From Saprospiraceae bacterium (GTDB lineage Bacteria > Bacteroidota > Bacteroidia > Chitinophagales > Saprospiraceae): a stretch of 47,551 nt of DNA. Below are positions 10,291 to 17,740 of the stretch, piece by piece. The DNA lies in contig JANQQI010000118.1 of the NCBI GenBank assembly GCA_028285085.1, positions 1-47,551 on the forward strand. Direction: 5' to 3'. Numbering within the stretch: position 1 is the first letter of the stretch; each line of letters starts with the position of its first letter. The notes under the pieces were generated by a model. That model ran no database searches. It was not told the origin of the DNA and saw only the letters and a program-made list of their open reading frames with translations. The position numbers were made by a program, and so were the translations under genes.

Positions 10291-10320
10291 AAAATAAAAA
10301 GCTCCTCATTTGAGGAGCTT
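10291..10320 (-). terminator. Rho-independent terminator of the GH18 gene
   Basis: AAGCTCCTC (10299-10307) and GAGGAGCTT (10312-10320) form a perfect stem with a four-base loop. On the minus strand the stem is followed by TTTTTATTTT. It lies about 70 bases past the GH18 stop codon. Confidence 0.85.
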
Positions 10321-10387
10321 GATCAATAACTATATAAGCAGTCTTCGATGTATTATTAATTAAGAGGCCAATGGTTCTCCTTTGGCT

Positions 10388-11233
10388 TTAGTATACCTCA
10401 TCCGTTTTCAGTCCTGATTTCATGGCACCAGAAGTAGGAAGATTATCGTGGATAGCTTTAGTGAACGCACCGTTGGGAAGCCCCGTACCACCACCCGGCC
10501 GCGAGGTGATATCGTAAGAAAAAGTATAGAGCATCATTCCTCCTTTTTGTCCACCATTCGGCTCCCATTGGCTGAATTTAATCACATCGTCAATCGGTGT
10601 GAAATTATTAGGTGGCTCCATACAACTAACGCCAATGACCAGTTTATCCGTAGAGCCAATTAAGTCAGCGTATGCGTTGAAGTTATCGATTGTGACTTGA
10701 AATCCGGGATAAGGCGTGTAGTCCATCGTCGTGACGTAATCCATGTAGCTGGCAAAACTCTGCACAAAATCTTTAGGGAACCACTGCCAGGGACTGTAGA
10801 TCGGGGTCGTGAAAGTCGCGTCTGGGCCGAGTGTCGTTTTTAATGCGTGGAGAACCTTCAAGACATTATCATTTGGTGAAGGTGGTTCAAAGTCAATATC
10901 TACACCATCTACGCCCCAGTCATCGACATGCTTTTTGACATTCTTGGCAAAGGCATCTATATCTTTGTCTGGAATACTAGTGAATTTATCCGAGAGAATT
11001 GAAAATAAGACCTTAGTACCGTTGGCCTGGACATCCTTTACCCAGCCCTTGATTGTATCCGCAGAATTCTGCTGGGTGAGAAAGCCGAAGTCTAATTCAT
11101 GGTTGTCATCAATTCCCACAAAAGCTAAAGGGACGATATCGACATAGGCGGGCATTTGGTTTAAAGTCGGTGATTGACCGGGCCCGGTAGGTTCTTGACC
11201 AATCCAGTAGTTAATAAATACTTGTTTACTCAT
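10388..11233 (-). CDS. Glycoside hydrolase family 18 (chitinase-like) protein
   Basis: The 281-residue protein is a short GH18 TIM barrel. The catalytic signature DxxDxDxE is intact as DGVDIDFE (residues 109-116), with E116 the expected acid/base and the aspartates for substrate-assisted catalysis through the N-acetyl group. FVGIDDN, VLFSILSD (strand 3) and MDYVTTMDYT (strand 6) fit the family. Members cleave chitin, or the chitobiose core of N-glycans (endo-beta-N-acetylglucosaminidases). The length and the lack of a carbohydrate-binding module resemble the small endoglycosidase type. No signal peptide is visible at the N-terminus (MSKQVFINYW), so export by the usual route is not predicted. 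It is divergently transcribed from the desaturase gene. Confidence 0.85.
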   Translation of the reverse strand: MSKQVFINYWIGQEPTGPGQSPTLNQMPAYVDIVPLAFVGIDDNHELDFGFLTQQNSADTIKGWVKDVQANGTKVLFSILSDKFTSIPDKDIDAFAKNVKKHVDDWGVDGVDIDFEPPSPNDNVLKVLHALKTTLGPDATFTTPIYSPWQWFPKDFVQSFASYMDYVTTMDYTPYPGFQVTIDNFNAYADLIGSTDKLVIGVSCMEPPNNFTPIDDVIKFSQWEPNGGQKGGMMLYTFSYDITSRPGGGTGLPNGAFTKAIHDNLPTSGAMKSGLKTDEVY

Positions 11234-11315
11234 CGTTTAGAGTTTTAGGGTTAAAAATCAGTAACAATTTGTAAACATTATACTTTTTATACATGCGTAC
11301 AATTACCCGTTTTCG

Positions 11316-11353
11316 CACCATGTGGTTTTTACCTACCACATCACCATGTGGTT
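11316..11353. promoter_or_regulatory. Three-half-site repeat in the GH18/desaturase divergent promoter region
   Basis: CACCATGTGGTT occurs twice in direct repeat (11316-11327 and 11342-11353), with the inverted half-site ACCACAT (11335-11341) between. This gives ATGTGGT forward, ACCACAT reverse, ATGTGGT forward in under 40 bases, between two divergent genes. It looks like an operator for a dimeric regulator. The regulator is unknown. Confidence 0.4.
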
Positions 11354-11393
11354 GAGGGTACTCCGGTTTGTCATCATTTTTGTGTTATACTAA

Positions 11394-12383
11394 ATGATTA
11401 TAAACCATCCGCTTATGACTCCCTTACAATACAATGCGAACGATCTTGATCTGAAAATCAAAGATCATGACCTCAAACCATTATTCAAGACCCACGCGTG
11501 GCGGCATGCCCTCGATATGCTATTCGACTGGACGATCATTGGTTTGACTATTTATGCTTGTATCCAATATTTTCATCCCCTACTCTATTTACTGGCCGTG
11601 GTTATCATTGGGGCGCGGATGCATGCCTTGGCGATTTTAATGCACGATGCCACCCATTTTCGTTTTTTGAAAAACCGGAAATGGAATGACTTACTGTCTA
11701 ACTGGTTGATTATGTTTCCGATTTTTACTTCCATCGAGACTTATCGCGATAACCATCTACGTCATCATCGCCATCTCAATACAGACCATGATCCCGATTG
11801 GATTGCGAAATTGGGTAAGCGGGAGTTTTCTTTTCCACAAAGCAAGCGAGAATTTATCCTCACGGTACTCTCCTATTTTGCACTTTATCAAGGCATCAAA
11901 GATGCGATATGGTTTCTCAAGCGCTTTGGACGTCCGCAAAAGGGTGGTGGGCCAAAAATTAAGCAGCCCAAAGGTCGCTTAATCTTCTACGTATTACTCT
12001 TCACTGGCCTAACACTTGTCGGAGGATGGTCCTATTATTTGTTGCTTTGGGTCGTCCCCTACTTGTCAACCTTCTTTATGTTCCAGTATATTCGTAGTGT
12101 AGCGGAGCATTTTGGCGAACTGGCTTACGATCATTTGCTCACTTCTACCCGTTCGGTCAAAACGAATTGGTTAGAGCGCTTTTTCATCTCCCCGCATCAC
12201 GTAGGTTATCATCTGGAACACCATCTCTACCCTGGCGTGCCTTATTATAATTTACCAAAGCTCCACGACCTTTTGATGACCGATGGGGATTACCATGGCA
12301 AAGCCCATATCACGCAAGGCTACCTGAGTGGATTGCTGAACGAGCTAGGGGCTGAAAAAATAGTAAAGGGAGCGATTGAGTAG
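11394..12383 (+). CDS. Membrane fatty acid desaturase / hydroxylase-like protein
   Basis: This 329-residue integral membrane protein has the three histidine boxes of the di-iron desaturase superfamily: HDATH (84-88), HLRHHRH (121-127) and HLEHH (near 275, within GYHLEHHLYPGVP). Hydrophobic pairs lie around residues 45-80, 100-115 and 200-225. Such enzymes use O2 and an electron donor to introduce double bonds or hydroxyls into acyl chains or carotenoids; the substrate cannot be told from sequence. The frame opens at 11394, but ATG at 11415 (MTPLQYNAND) is an equally possible start and would remove seven residues. Its stop lies two bases from the stop of the convergent neighbour. Confidence 0.85.
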   Translation: MIINHPLMTPLQYNANDLDLKIKDHDLKPLFKTHAWRHALDMLFDWTIIGLTIYACIQYFHPLLYLLAVVIIGARMHALAILMHDATHFRFLKNRKWNDLLSNWLIMFPIFTSIETYRDNHLRHHRHLNTDHDPDWIAKLGKREFSFPQSKREFILTVLSYFALYQGIKDAIWFLKRFGRPQKGGGPKIKQPKGRLIFYVLLFTGLTLVGGWSYYLLLWVVPYLSTFFMFQYIRSVAEHFGELAYDHLLTSTRSVKTNWLERFFISPHHVGYHLEHHLYPGVPYYNLPKLHDLLMTDGDYHGKAHITQGYLSGLLNELGAEKIVKGAIE

Positions 12384-12385
12384 TA

Positions 12386-13660
12386 TTAAAAAAGTAGATT
12401 GGTATCCGCATCGCGTAGGACAGTTGGGCCAAGTTCTAATAAGCCTTCAAAGCGAAATTGTACCCCACCGATGCGACCAATATCTTCCTTACAAGGATAA
12501 GTAAAAGCCTGTTCACCGTTGATCATAAGCTGAAACTCTTGAGGCAATTTGCGTATCTCGAGATCATACCACTGATTGGGGACGTAGCCAAAGCCGGACA
12601 AATCATGCCTCACCCCACTCACATTGTCTTCGGGGATGTAAGCACTCAAGCGCCCCACACAGCCCGGAATGCTAAAGTGTAGGATATATAAATCGTGTTC
12701 GGCGCGTATGAGCAACTGCCCAAAGTGGCAAGTACTCTCCGGTGCGGGAGCAACCAGCCGAAATCGAGTCGTAAAATTAAAGGCTTGGCTCTTGATCTGA
12801 GGTTCTTCCATAACCTTCATCAGACTTAGCAAATAAGGCTTTTTACGCTTGAGGAGAAAATCTTGTTCAGGCTTACTCAGACTGACTGCCTCCTCGGTAG
12901 ATTCCACATCCAGATAAAGCGGCATATCCAAATCAGGGTCCGCTACAATGGCACGCCAACCGTCAGAGGGTAGGTACAACAATTGCTCCTTGACGATGAC
13001 CCCATCAATGACCAGTTTAGCTTTGAAATAACCCGGATAAAAATAGGTGGTTGTCGCCAGCCCACTAGATTGATCCAGCGGAATCCGTTTGCGCTCATCC
13101 CAAGTCTGTTGCAACTCCAGGGTCGTATACTCAATATCTCCTATATCGTAGCGAAAAATCACGGTATTAGGAATGCCAATTGTGACCTTTTCCAATTCGA
13201 AGGTCACGGAATCACTCAAGATGACCGCCTCTTCTGCGGCGGGTGTACTCCCCCATCGCTGGGTCCACCCTAGAATGATTAGTAGAGCGAGGACTATTAA
13301 GCCAATCCCCCAAGCACGGTATTGGCGCTTGGGACTTTGTGGGATATCGGGTACTACCGCGGCTGCTTCTACGGGCTCCAATGTTCGGCGAAAGGCTCGC
13401 CAATTAGCATAGCCACCAAAACGCGATAAAATATCGAGGGTGGCGTCACTAGGGGAAGTAGTCGATTGAATACGTCCCCAAACGCGCTTCAAGGTGGTGA
13501 TGCTCAATCGCTCCCCGGTGGACTGCAAAATACGCTCGCTCAATTCCTGAAAATCCCGTCCGGTCCAGTCCTGGCTATTGCCCCAACTGAGCTGCGTTTC
13601 GATTTGTCGAAGTAATTCGACCATCGCATCCGGCATAGATATCGGCGTTGAACGATTCAT
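12386..13660 (-). CDS. Single-pass membrane protein with possible DNA-binding N-terminus and LamG-like C-terminus
   Basis: The 424-residue protein has three parts. Residues 1-98 are a charged helical region (DFQELSERILQSTGERLSITTLKRVWGR...TLDILSRFGGYANWRAFRRTL). I recognise this pattern as one often found in Bacteroidota proteins where it looks like a helix-turn-helix-type cytoplasmic domain. A transmembrane helix lies at about 115-132 (GIGLIVLALLIILGW). The remaining 290 residues would be outside and rich in beta strands, ending in a segment (WYDLEIRKLPQEFQLMINGEQAFTYP) that reads like a concanavalin/LamG-type jelly roll. It may be a membrane-anchored sensor-regulator, but no assigned function is known to me. 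The gene is divergent from moaA across 247 bases. Confidence 0.6.
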   Translation of the reverse strand: MNRSTPISMPDAMVELLRQIETQLSWGNSQDWTGRDFQELSERILQSTGERLSITTLKRVWGRIQSTTSPSDATLDILSRFGGYANWRAFRRTLEPVEAAAVVPDIPQSPKRQYRAWGIGLIVLALLIILGWTQRWGSTPAAEEAVILSDSVTFELEKVTIGIPNTVIFRYDIGDIEYTTLELQQTWDERKRIPLDQSSGLATTTYFYPGYFKAKLVIDGVIVKEQLLYLPSDGWRAIVADPDLDMPLYLDVESTEEAVSLSKPEQDFLLKRKKPYLLSLMKVMEEPQIKSQAFNFTTRFRLVAPAPESTCHFGQLLIRAEHDLYILHFSIPGCVGRLSAYIPEDNVSGVRHDLSGFGYVPNQWYDLEIRKLPQEFQLMINGEQAFTYPCKEDIGRIGGVQFRFEGLLELGPTVLRDADTNLLF

Positions 13661-13907
13661 CTAGTCAATTCTCAAATTTTAAACACAAGTGCAAAATAGC
13701 TTTTTCGAATCATACTTCCCGATAATTCTGACCGTGCTTTGCTTTGGGCCGACAAGTCCGGCAATTTTAACTAAGATCGACCGAGTAATCAGGATTAGTA
13801 ACTATTTTCTTAAACATTTTAACGATATTGAGATTAGTTGTAAAAGGATCATTAATAAGTAATGATTCAAGCCCAGTGGCCATTTTTACACCGCTCTAAG
13901 CCAAATT

Positions 13908-14888
13908 ATGAGACAATTACTTGATCAACATAATCGTATTGCTAGCTACCTGAGAATTGGGGTGACAGATCGTTGTAATTTGCGTTGCCGTTATTGTATG
14001 CCGGCGGAGGGAATTGACTTCAGTGATCGTAAAGAATTGCTGTCCTACGAAGAGATCATTCGCTTGGCCCATATCTTCCGCGAGCTGGGAGTGGACAAGG
14101 TCCGGTTGACCGGCGGAGAGCCTTTTGTGCGTAAGGGTATCGAACATCTGTTACAAGCATTGGCAAACATTTTCCCCAAGGTCAATATCACCACCAACGC
14201 CACTTTGCTACAGAATCATTTTGATTTACTGGAGCGCATCAATATCTCGGGATTAAATATTTCCATTGACTCTCTCCACCGCGAACGATTTCTGATGATC
14301 ACGCGCCGGGATAATTACGAACGAGTGATGGAGAATATTTTGGCTTGCCTATCCCGTGGCTTGCCCGTTAAGCTCAACGTCGTCACCATGCAGGGCGTCA
14401 ATGATATGGAAATCCTCGATTTCGTCGATTTTGCGATCCGACATCGGGTGGAGGTCCGCTTCATTGAGGCGATGCCGTTTAATCAGGATGATGGTAATAA
14501 AACAGTGTTTTTGTCCGCCCGTGATATTTTAAACCGTATTCAGGCGGTACATCCATCGATCCAAAAACTTGTCCCCAAAAATGCCTCCTCGTCGGATACG
14601 TACTTGATCGAAAATCAATACAAAATCGGGATTATTCCGGCTTACACCCGCTCGCTTTGCGCAAGTTGTAATCGCATTCGATTGACTCCAAAAGGTGAGT
14701 TTTTAACTTGTTTGTATTCCAAAACTGGTACCGACCTAAGGGCACTCTTACGCGATCCAAGCCTCGATGATGAAGCGATTGCCGCAGCGATTCTCAATAG
14801 CGTAGCTCATAAACTTAAAAGTGGATTTGAAGAAGAAGCCAAAAGAGGAGAAGAGGTTTTTTCCAGTATGACGTCGATTGGAGGATAA
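13908..14888 (+). CDS. moaA: GTP 3',8-cyclase MoaA
   Basis: This 326-residue radical-SAM enzyme performs the first step of molybdenum cofactor synthesis, rearranging GTP to 3',8-cyclo-GTP. The N-terminal cluster motif CNLRCRYC (C23, C27, C30) binds the SAM-cleaving [4Fe-4S]. VRLTGGEPFVRKGI and ITTNATLL are the usual SAM-site segments. The second cluster is in the C-terminal half (LCASCNRIRLTPKGEFLTCLYS). The chain ends in Gly-Gly, as functional MoaA requires. Length is typical. It is the first gene of a rightward set with moaC and mobA; moaC follows after 10 bases. Confidence 0.95.
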   Translation: MRQLLDQHNRIASYLRIGVTDRCNLRCRYCMPAEGIDFSDRKELLSYEEIIRLAHIFRELGVDKVRLTGGEPFVRKGIEHLLQALANIFPKVNITTNATLLQNHFDLLERINISGLNISIDSLHRERFLMITRRDNYERVMENILACLSRGLPVKLNVVTMQGVNDMEILDFVDFAIRHRVEVRFIEAMPFNQDDGNKTVFLSARDILNRIQAVHPSIQKLVPKNASSSDTYLIENQYKIGIIPAYTRSLCASCNRIRLTPKGEFLTCLYSKTGTDLRALLRDPSLDDEAIAAAILNSVAHKLKSGFEEEAKRGEEVFSSMTSIGG

Positions 14889-14898
14889 ATTTTAAAAA

Positions 14899-15366
14899 AT
14901 GAAACTGACACATCTTAATAAAGACGGCCAACCGGGTATGGTGGATGTGAGTGAGAAACAAATCACCGCTCGTGTAGCGACTGCTAGCGGGCGCATCCAA
15001 CTTGGTAAAGAAGTGATTGCCATCTTGGCTAAAGATGGTTTTAATACCAAGAAAGGCTCTATTGCTCAAACGGCGATCATCGCCGGTACGATGGCCGTCA
15101 AAAATACGTACAACACGATTCCGCTTTGCCACCAAATTCCAATTGCATCCTGCAAATTCGATATTCAACCCGATGAAGAAGGCTTTGGGATTAGTTGTAC
15201 CGTGAAAACCAATAGTCAAACTGGGGTAGAAATGGAAGCCCTGCATGGCGTTTCAGTGGCGGCTTTGACGATCTACGATATGTGCAAAGCGCTATCTCAC
15301 GATATGGTCATTTCAAACATTCAACTTGATAAAAAAACAGGAGGTAAAACAGATTATGAGCGATAA
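14899..15366 (+). CDS. moaC: Cyclic pyranopterin monophosphate synthase MoaC
   Basis: The 155-residue protein matches MoaC throughout: MVDVSEKQITARVATASG at the start, the central KGSIAQTAIIAGTMAVKNT, LCHQIPI, and the catalytic-site region GVEMEALHGVSVAALTIYDMCKA. It converts 3',8-cyclo-GTP to cyclic pyranopterin monophosphate after MoaA. The start codon lies 10 bases past moaA, and its last codons overlap the start of mobA, which indicates a translationally coupled operon. Confidence 0.95.
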   Translation: MKLTHLNKDGQPGMVDVSEKQITARVATASGRIQLGKEVIAILAKDGFNTKKGSIAQTAIIAGTMAVKNTYNTIPLCHQIPIASCKFDIQPDEEGFGISCTVKTNSQTGVEMEALHGVSVAALTIYDMCKALSHDMVISNIQLDKKTGGKTDYER

Positions 15367-16483
15367 ACATCAGAAGCATCCTCCTTTAAAAAGGACGCCA
15401 AAGTGGGCGTTCCACCGCAATGAATGGGCCGTATACGGTACCACCTGTGCGGGCGTGAAATCATTTTTTGATCGGCTGGGGATTGCTTTGGCGCCCACTC
15501 GTCTGGCTTATGTCGACGCTGACCACAGTGAGGAGCAGCAACAGAGTTTTCAGCAAATCGGTAAGAAGCAATTTCACTTTGCTCAACCCCTTGAATGGGG
15601 GGAATATGATGATCGCCTGTTCAATTGGCCCATCGATGCCGCTATTGTCAACGGCAACCACTACCCGGCCACTCGTCAAATTGTCATTATTAATTCTAAA
15701 AAACGGGACTCGCTCTTGCGGCGCATCGATCAGTTGACACAGATCGACATGATCCTGCTAGCCGAAGGGGAAAGCGCGCCCTATAATTTTTTAACCGATA
15801 AGATCAGCGCGCAAACGCCTATCCTCAGACTCGATGATACTGCAGGGATCGCTACCCTACTCCAAGACAAACTCGCAGCGAATATTCCACCGCTCAAAGC
15901 CTTGATCCTGGCCGGCGGAAAAAGCAAACGCATGCAAGCCGATAAAGCCCAATTGGCCTATCATGATGGTCAATCTCAAGTCGCTTATCTGGCTGGTATT
16001 TGCCAAGAATTGGGGCTAGAGACTTACATTTCCCGTTCTCACGAAGCCAGCGACGCACCTTACGAGGGCTTTCCGGTCATCAAAGACCGGCTCGTTGATA
16101 TGGGCCCATTTGGAGCCATTTGTTCGGCTTTTTTGCACGATCCTACCGCAGCTTATTTGGTTCTCGCTTGTGACTTGCCGTTAATCAATCGAGAAAGCAT
16201 CGTAACACTCATGCAGCAGCGCAATCCGAGCAAATACGGTACAGCTTACAAATTGGTAGATCAAGCCTTCCCCGAACCGCTCATCAGCATTTACGAGCCA
16301 AAGGTGTATCAGCGACTGCTCCGATTACTAACGCTGGGCTACGCCTGTCCACGCAAAATATTGATCAATAGCGAAGTGGAAATTATAGACTTGGTGGATG
16401 CCACTGTTGCTTTTAATGCCAACACGCCCGCGGAGCGGGACCAGGCATTGGCGATAATTCAAGGGCGAGCGCCTACCCAGTAG
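15356..16483 (+). CDS. mobA: MobA-type molybdenum cofactor guanylyltransferase with extra N-terminal domain
   Basis: The 375-residue product is two domains. Residues from about 183 on are a MobA nucleotidyltransferase: LILAGGKSKRMQADKAQL is the LAGGxSxRMGxDK nucleotide loop, and GPFGAICSAF and VLACDLPLI are the next family motifs. The first 180 residues (FHRNEWAVYGTTCAGVKSFFDRL, IVNGNHYPATRQIVIINS) resemble a MobB-like fold that lacks a Walker A lysine; that is inference. MobA makes the guanine dinucleotide cofactor. I start at ATG 15356 because it is preceded by AGGAGG (15339-15344) and overlaps the moaC stop by 11 bases; the frame also opens ten codons earlier at 15326. Its 3' end overlaps convergent moaE by 25 bases. 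Confidence 0.85.
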   Translation: MSDKHQKHPPLKRTPKWAFHRNEWAVYGTTCAGVKSFFDRLGIALAPTRLAYVDADHSEEQQQSFQQIGKKQFHFAQPLEWGEYDDRLFNWPIDAAIVNGNHYPATRQIVIINSKKRDSLLRRIDQLTQIDMILLAEGESAPYNFLTDKISAQTPILRLDDTAGIATLLQDKLAANIPPLKALILAGGKSKRMQADKAQLAYHDGQSQVAYLAGICQELGLETYISRSHEASDAPYEGFPVIKDRLVDMGPFGAICSAFLHDPTAAYLVLACDLPLINRESIVTLMQQRNPSKYGTAYKLVDQAFPEPLISIYEPKVYQRLLRLLTLGYACPRKILINSEVEIIDLVDATVAFNANTPAERDQALAIIQGRAPTQ

Positions 16484-16878
16484 CTGCCATCTTCCCAATG
16501 TTCTTTTTTCCAAATCGGGACGGTCTCCTTAAGGGTATCGATACAGTATTGGCACGCTTGGAAAGCGACATCGCGATGGACCGATGAAACGGCGATAATA
16601 ACGGCAATTTCAGTAATCCCAACCCGACCTGAACGATGGGCCATGGTGACCTTTTTTGCACCGAGTGTTTCAATACAATGCGCTGCAATCTTTTCCATTT
16701 CTTTCACGGCCATCGCATCGTAAGTCTCAAAATCGAGGTGAGTAACGGCCTTCCCTTTATTATGATTGCGGACAGTACCGACAAATAAACAAATCCCACC
16801 GCAGGCTTCATCTACGACAGATTGGTAAACCCCGTCCAGGGATAGGGGCTCAGGAGAAATGTATACGTTGGTTGCCAT
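16459..16878 (-). CDS. moaE: Molybdopterin synthase large subunit MoaE
   Basis: The 139-residue protein shows MoaE motifs: GGICLFVGTVRNHNKGKAVTHLDFETYDAMA, the AHRSGRVGI loop, and near the end IWKKEHWEDGSYWVG with the conserved active-site lysines. With MoaD it transfers two sulphurs to cyclic pyranopterin monophosphate to make molybdopterin. It is the last gene of the long leftward set and lies 14 bases after moaD. Its 3' end overlaps the mobA 3' end on the opposite strand. Confidence 0.95.
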   Translation of the reverse strand: MATNVYISPEPLSLDGVYQSVVDEACGGICLFVGTVRNHNKGKAVTHLDFETYDAMAVKEMEKIAAHCIETLGAKKVTMAHRSGRVGITEIAVIIAVSSVHRDVAFQACQYCIDTLKETVPIWKKEHWEDGSYWVGARP

Positions 16879-16892
16879 AATTTTTGTAAAAA

Positions 16893-17129
16893 TTAACCTC
16901 CACTGACCGGTGGAATGATGGCTATTTCATCACCCGCAGTCATGATGACATCATCTTTTGCGTAGACTTGGTTGACGGCAATCATGTAGCCTTTGAGTTC
17001 GGTAAAAGCCGGATATTTGGTATTCAAAATCCCGCGAAAATCACCCACCGACAAACCATCGATAGCAATTTGATGGATGTCTTGATCTACAATATCCTTG
17101 GCAATGCCGAAGCAAAAAATGTCAGTCAT
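16893..17129 (-). CDS. moaD: Molybdopterin synthase sulphur carrier MoaD
   Basis: The 78-residue protein is a ubiquitin-fold sulphur carrier. It ends in IAIIPPVSGG, with the C-terminal Gly-Gly that is adenylated and converted to thiocarboxylate. FCFGIAKDIV at the start and VYAKDDVIMTAGDEIAIIPP are typical of MoaD. The start overlaps the upstream mocA frame by 8 bases and moaE follows directly. No MoeB-type activating enzyme is encoded in this window. Confidence 0.92.
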   Translation of the reverse strand: MTDIFCFGIAKDIVDQDIHQIAIDGLSVGDFRGILNTKYPAFTELKGYMIAVNQVYAKDDVIMTAGDEIAIIPPVSGG

Positions 17130-17715
17130 AATTTTGAATATGTTCTAAATCTGATGGACGATCTAAATCCAGCCAACCTTCCGCAAATTCAACCATCGAC
17201 AATAAAGATCGGTTATTTTTTAGAATTTTTTTGGCGCCAACATCGCCGCTGATCTCATTAATCAAATGCCAGTGCTGACGGGGAAACAAACACGGAATCC
17301 CAAAGGTATCCCGATAGGCACTGACTATGATTTTGTCAGGTTGGTGTTGATGCTGCGCGAGTAATCGTTCGAAAATATTTTGATGAATGAATGGTTGATC
17401 CGCTACCGAAACAATAATAGAATCAACGGCCTCATCCGCTTGAATACGTTGAAAGCCCGTCTGAATCGAAGAGGCAATTCCCGTATGAAATTGTGGATTA
17501 TCGATAATACTAACGGGAAAAGGGCCGGCAATGCGATTGACCACTTCAGGATAGGCCCCGCTAACGATAAAAGTTTTGCTATTCGGTACGGCCAGTGCCG
17601 CTTCAATGGTGTTCTGCAAGAGGGATTTACCGTGGACCTCAATCTCCAGTTTACAACGCTCCATCCGGGATGATTTTCCGGCCGCGAGGATCAATATGGC
17701 GTTACGACTATCCAC
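17122..17715 (-). CDS. mocA: MocA-like molybdenum cofactor cytidylyltransferase / NTP transferase
   Basis: The 197-residue protein is a MobA/MocA-family nucleotidyltransferase. The N-terminal loop is LILAAGKSSRMERCKLEIEVHGKSLL (LAAGxSxRMGxxK form). VSVADQPFI is the MocA-type DQP motif, and YRDTFGIPCLFPR and GDVGAKKIL follow. MocA enzymes load CTP onto Mo-molybdopterin to give the cytosine dinucleotide cofactor. This is the cofactor of xanthine-oxidase-family enzymes such as bacterial CO dehydrogenase, so the placement in the cox set fits. Specificity for CTP is inferred from context and motif. Confidence 0.85.
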   Translation of the reverse strand: MDSRNAILILAAGKSSRMERCKLEIEVHGKSLLQNTIEAALAVPNSKTFIVSGAYPEVVNRIAGPFPVSIIDNPQFHTGIASSIQTGFQRIQADEAVDSIIVSVADQPFIHQNIFERLLAQHQHQPDKIIVSAYRDTFGIPCLFPRQHWHLINEISGDVGAKKILKNNRSLLSMVEFAEGWLDLDRPSDLEHIQNYD

Positions 17716-17740
17716 GTACAGATCGTTTGATAATATTTTC

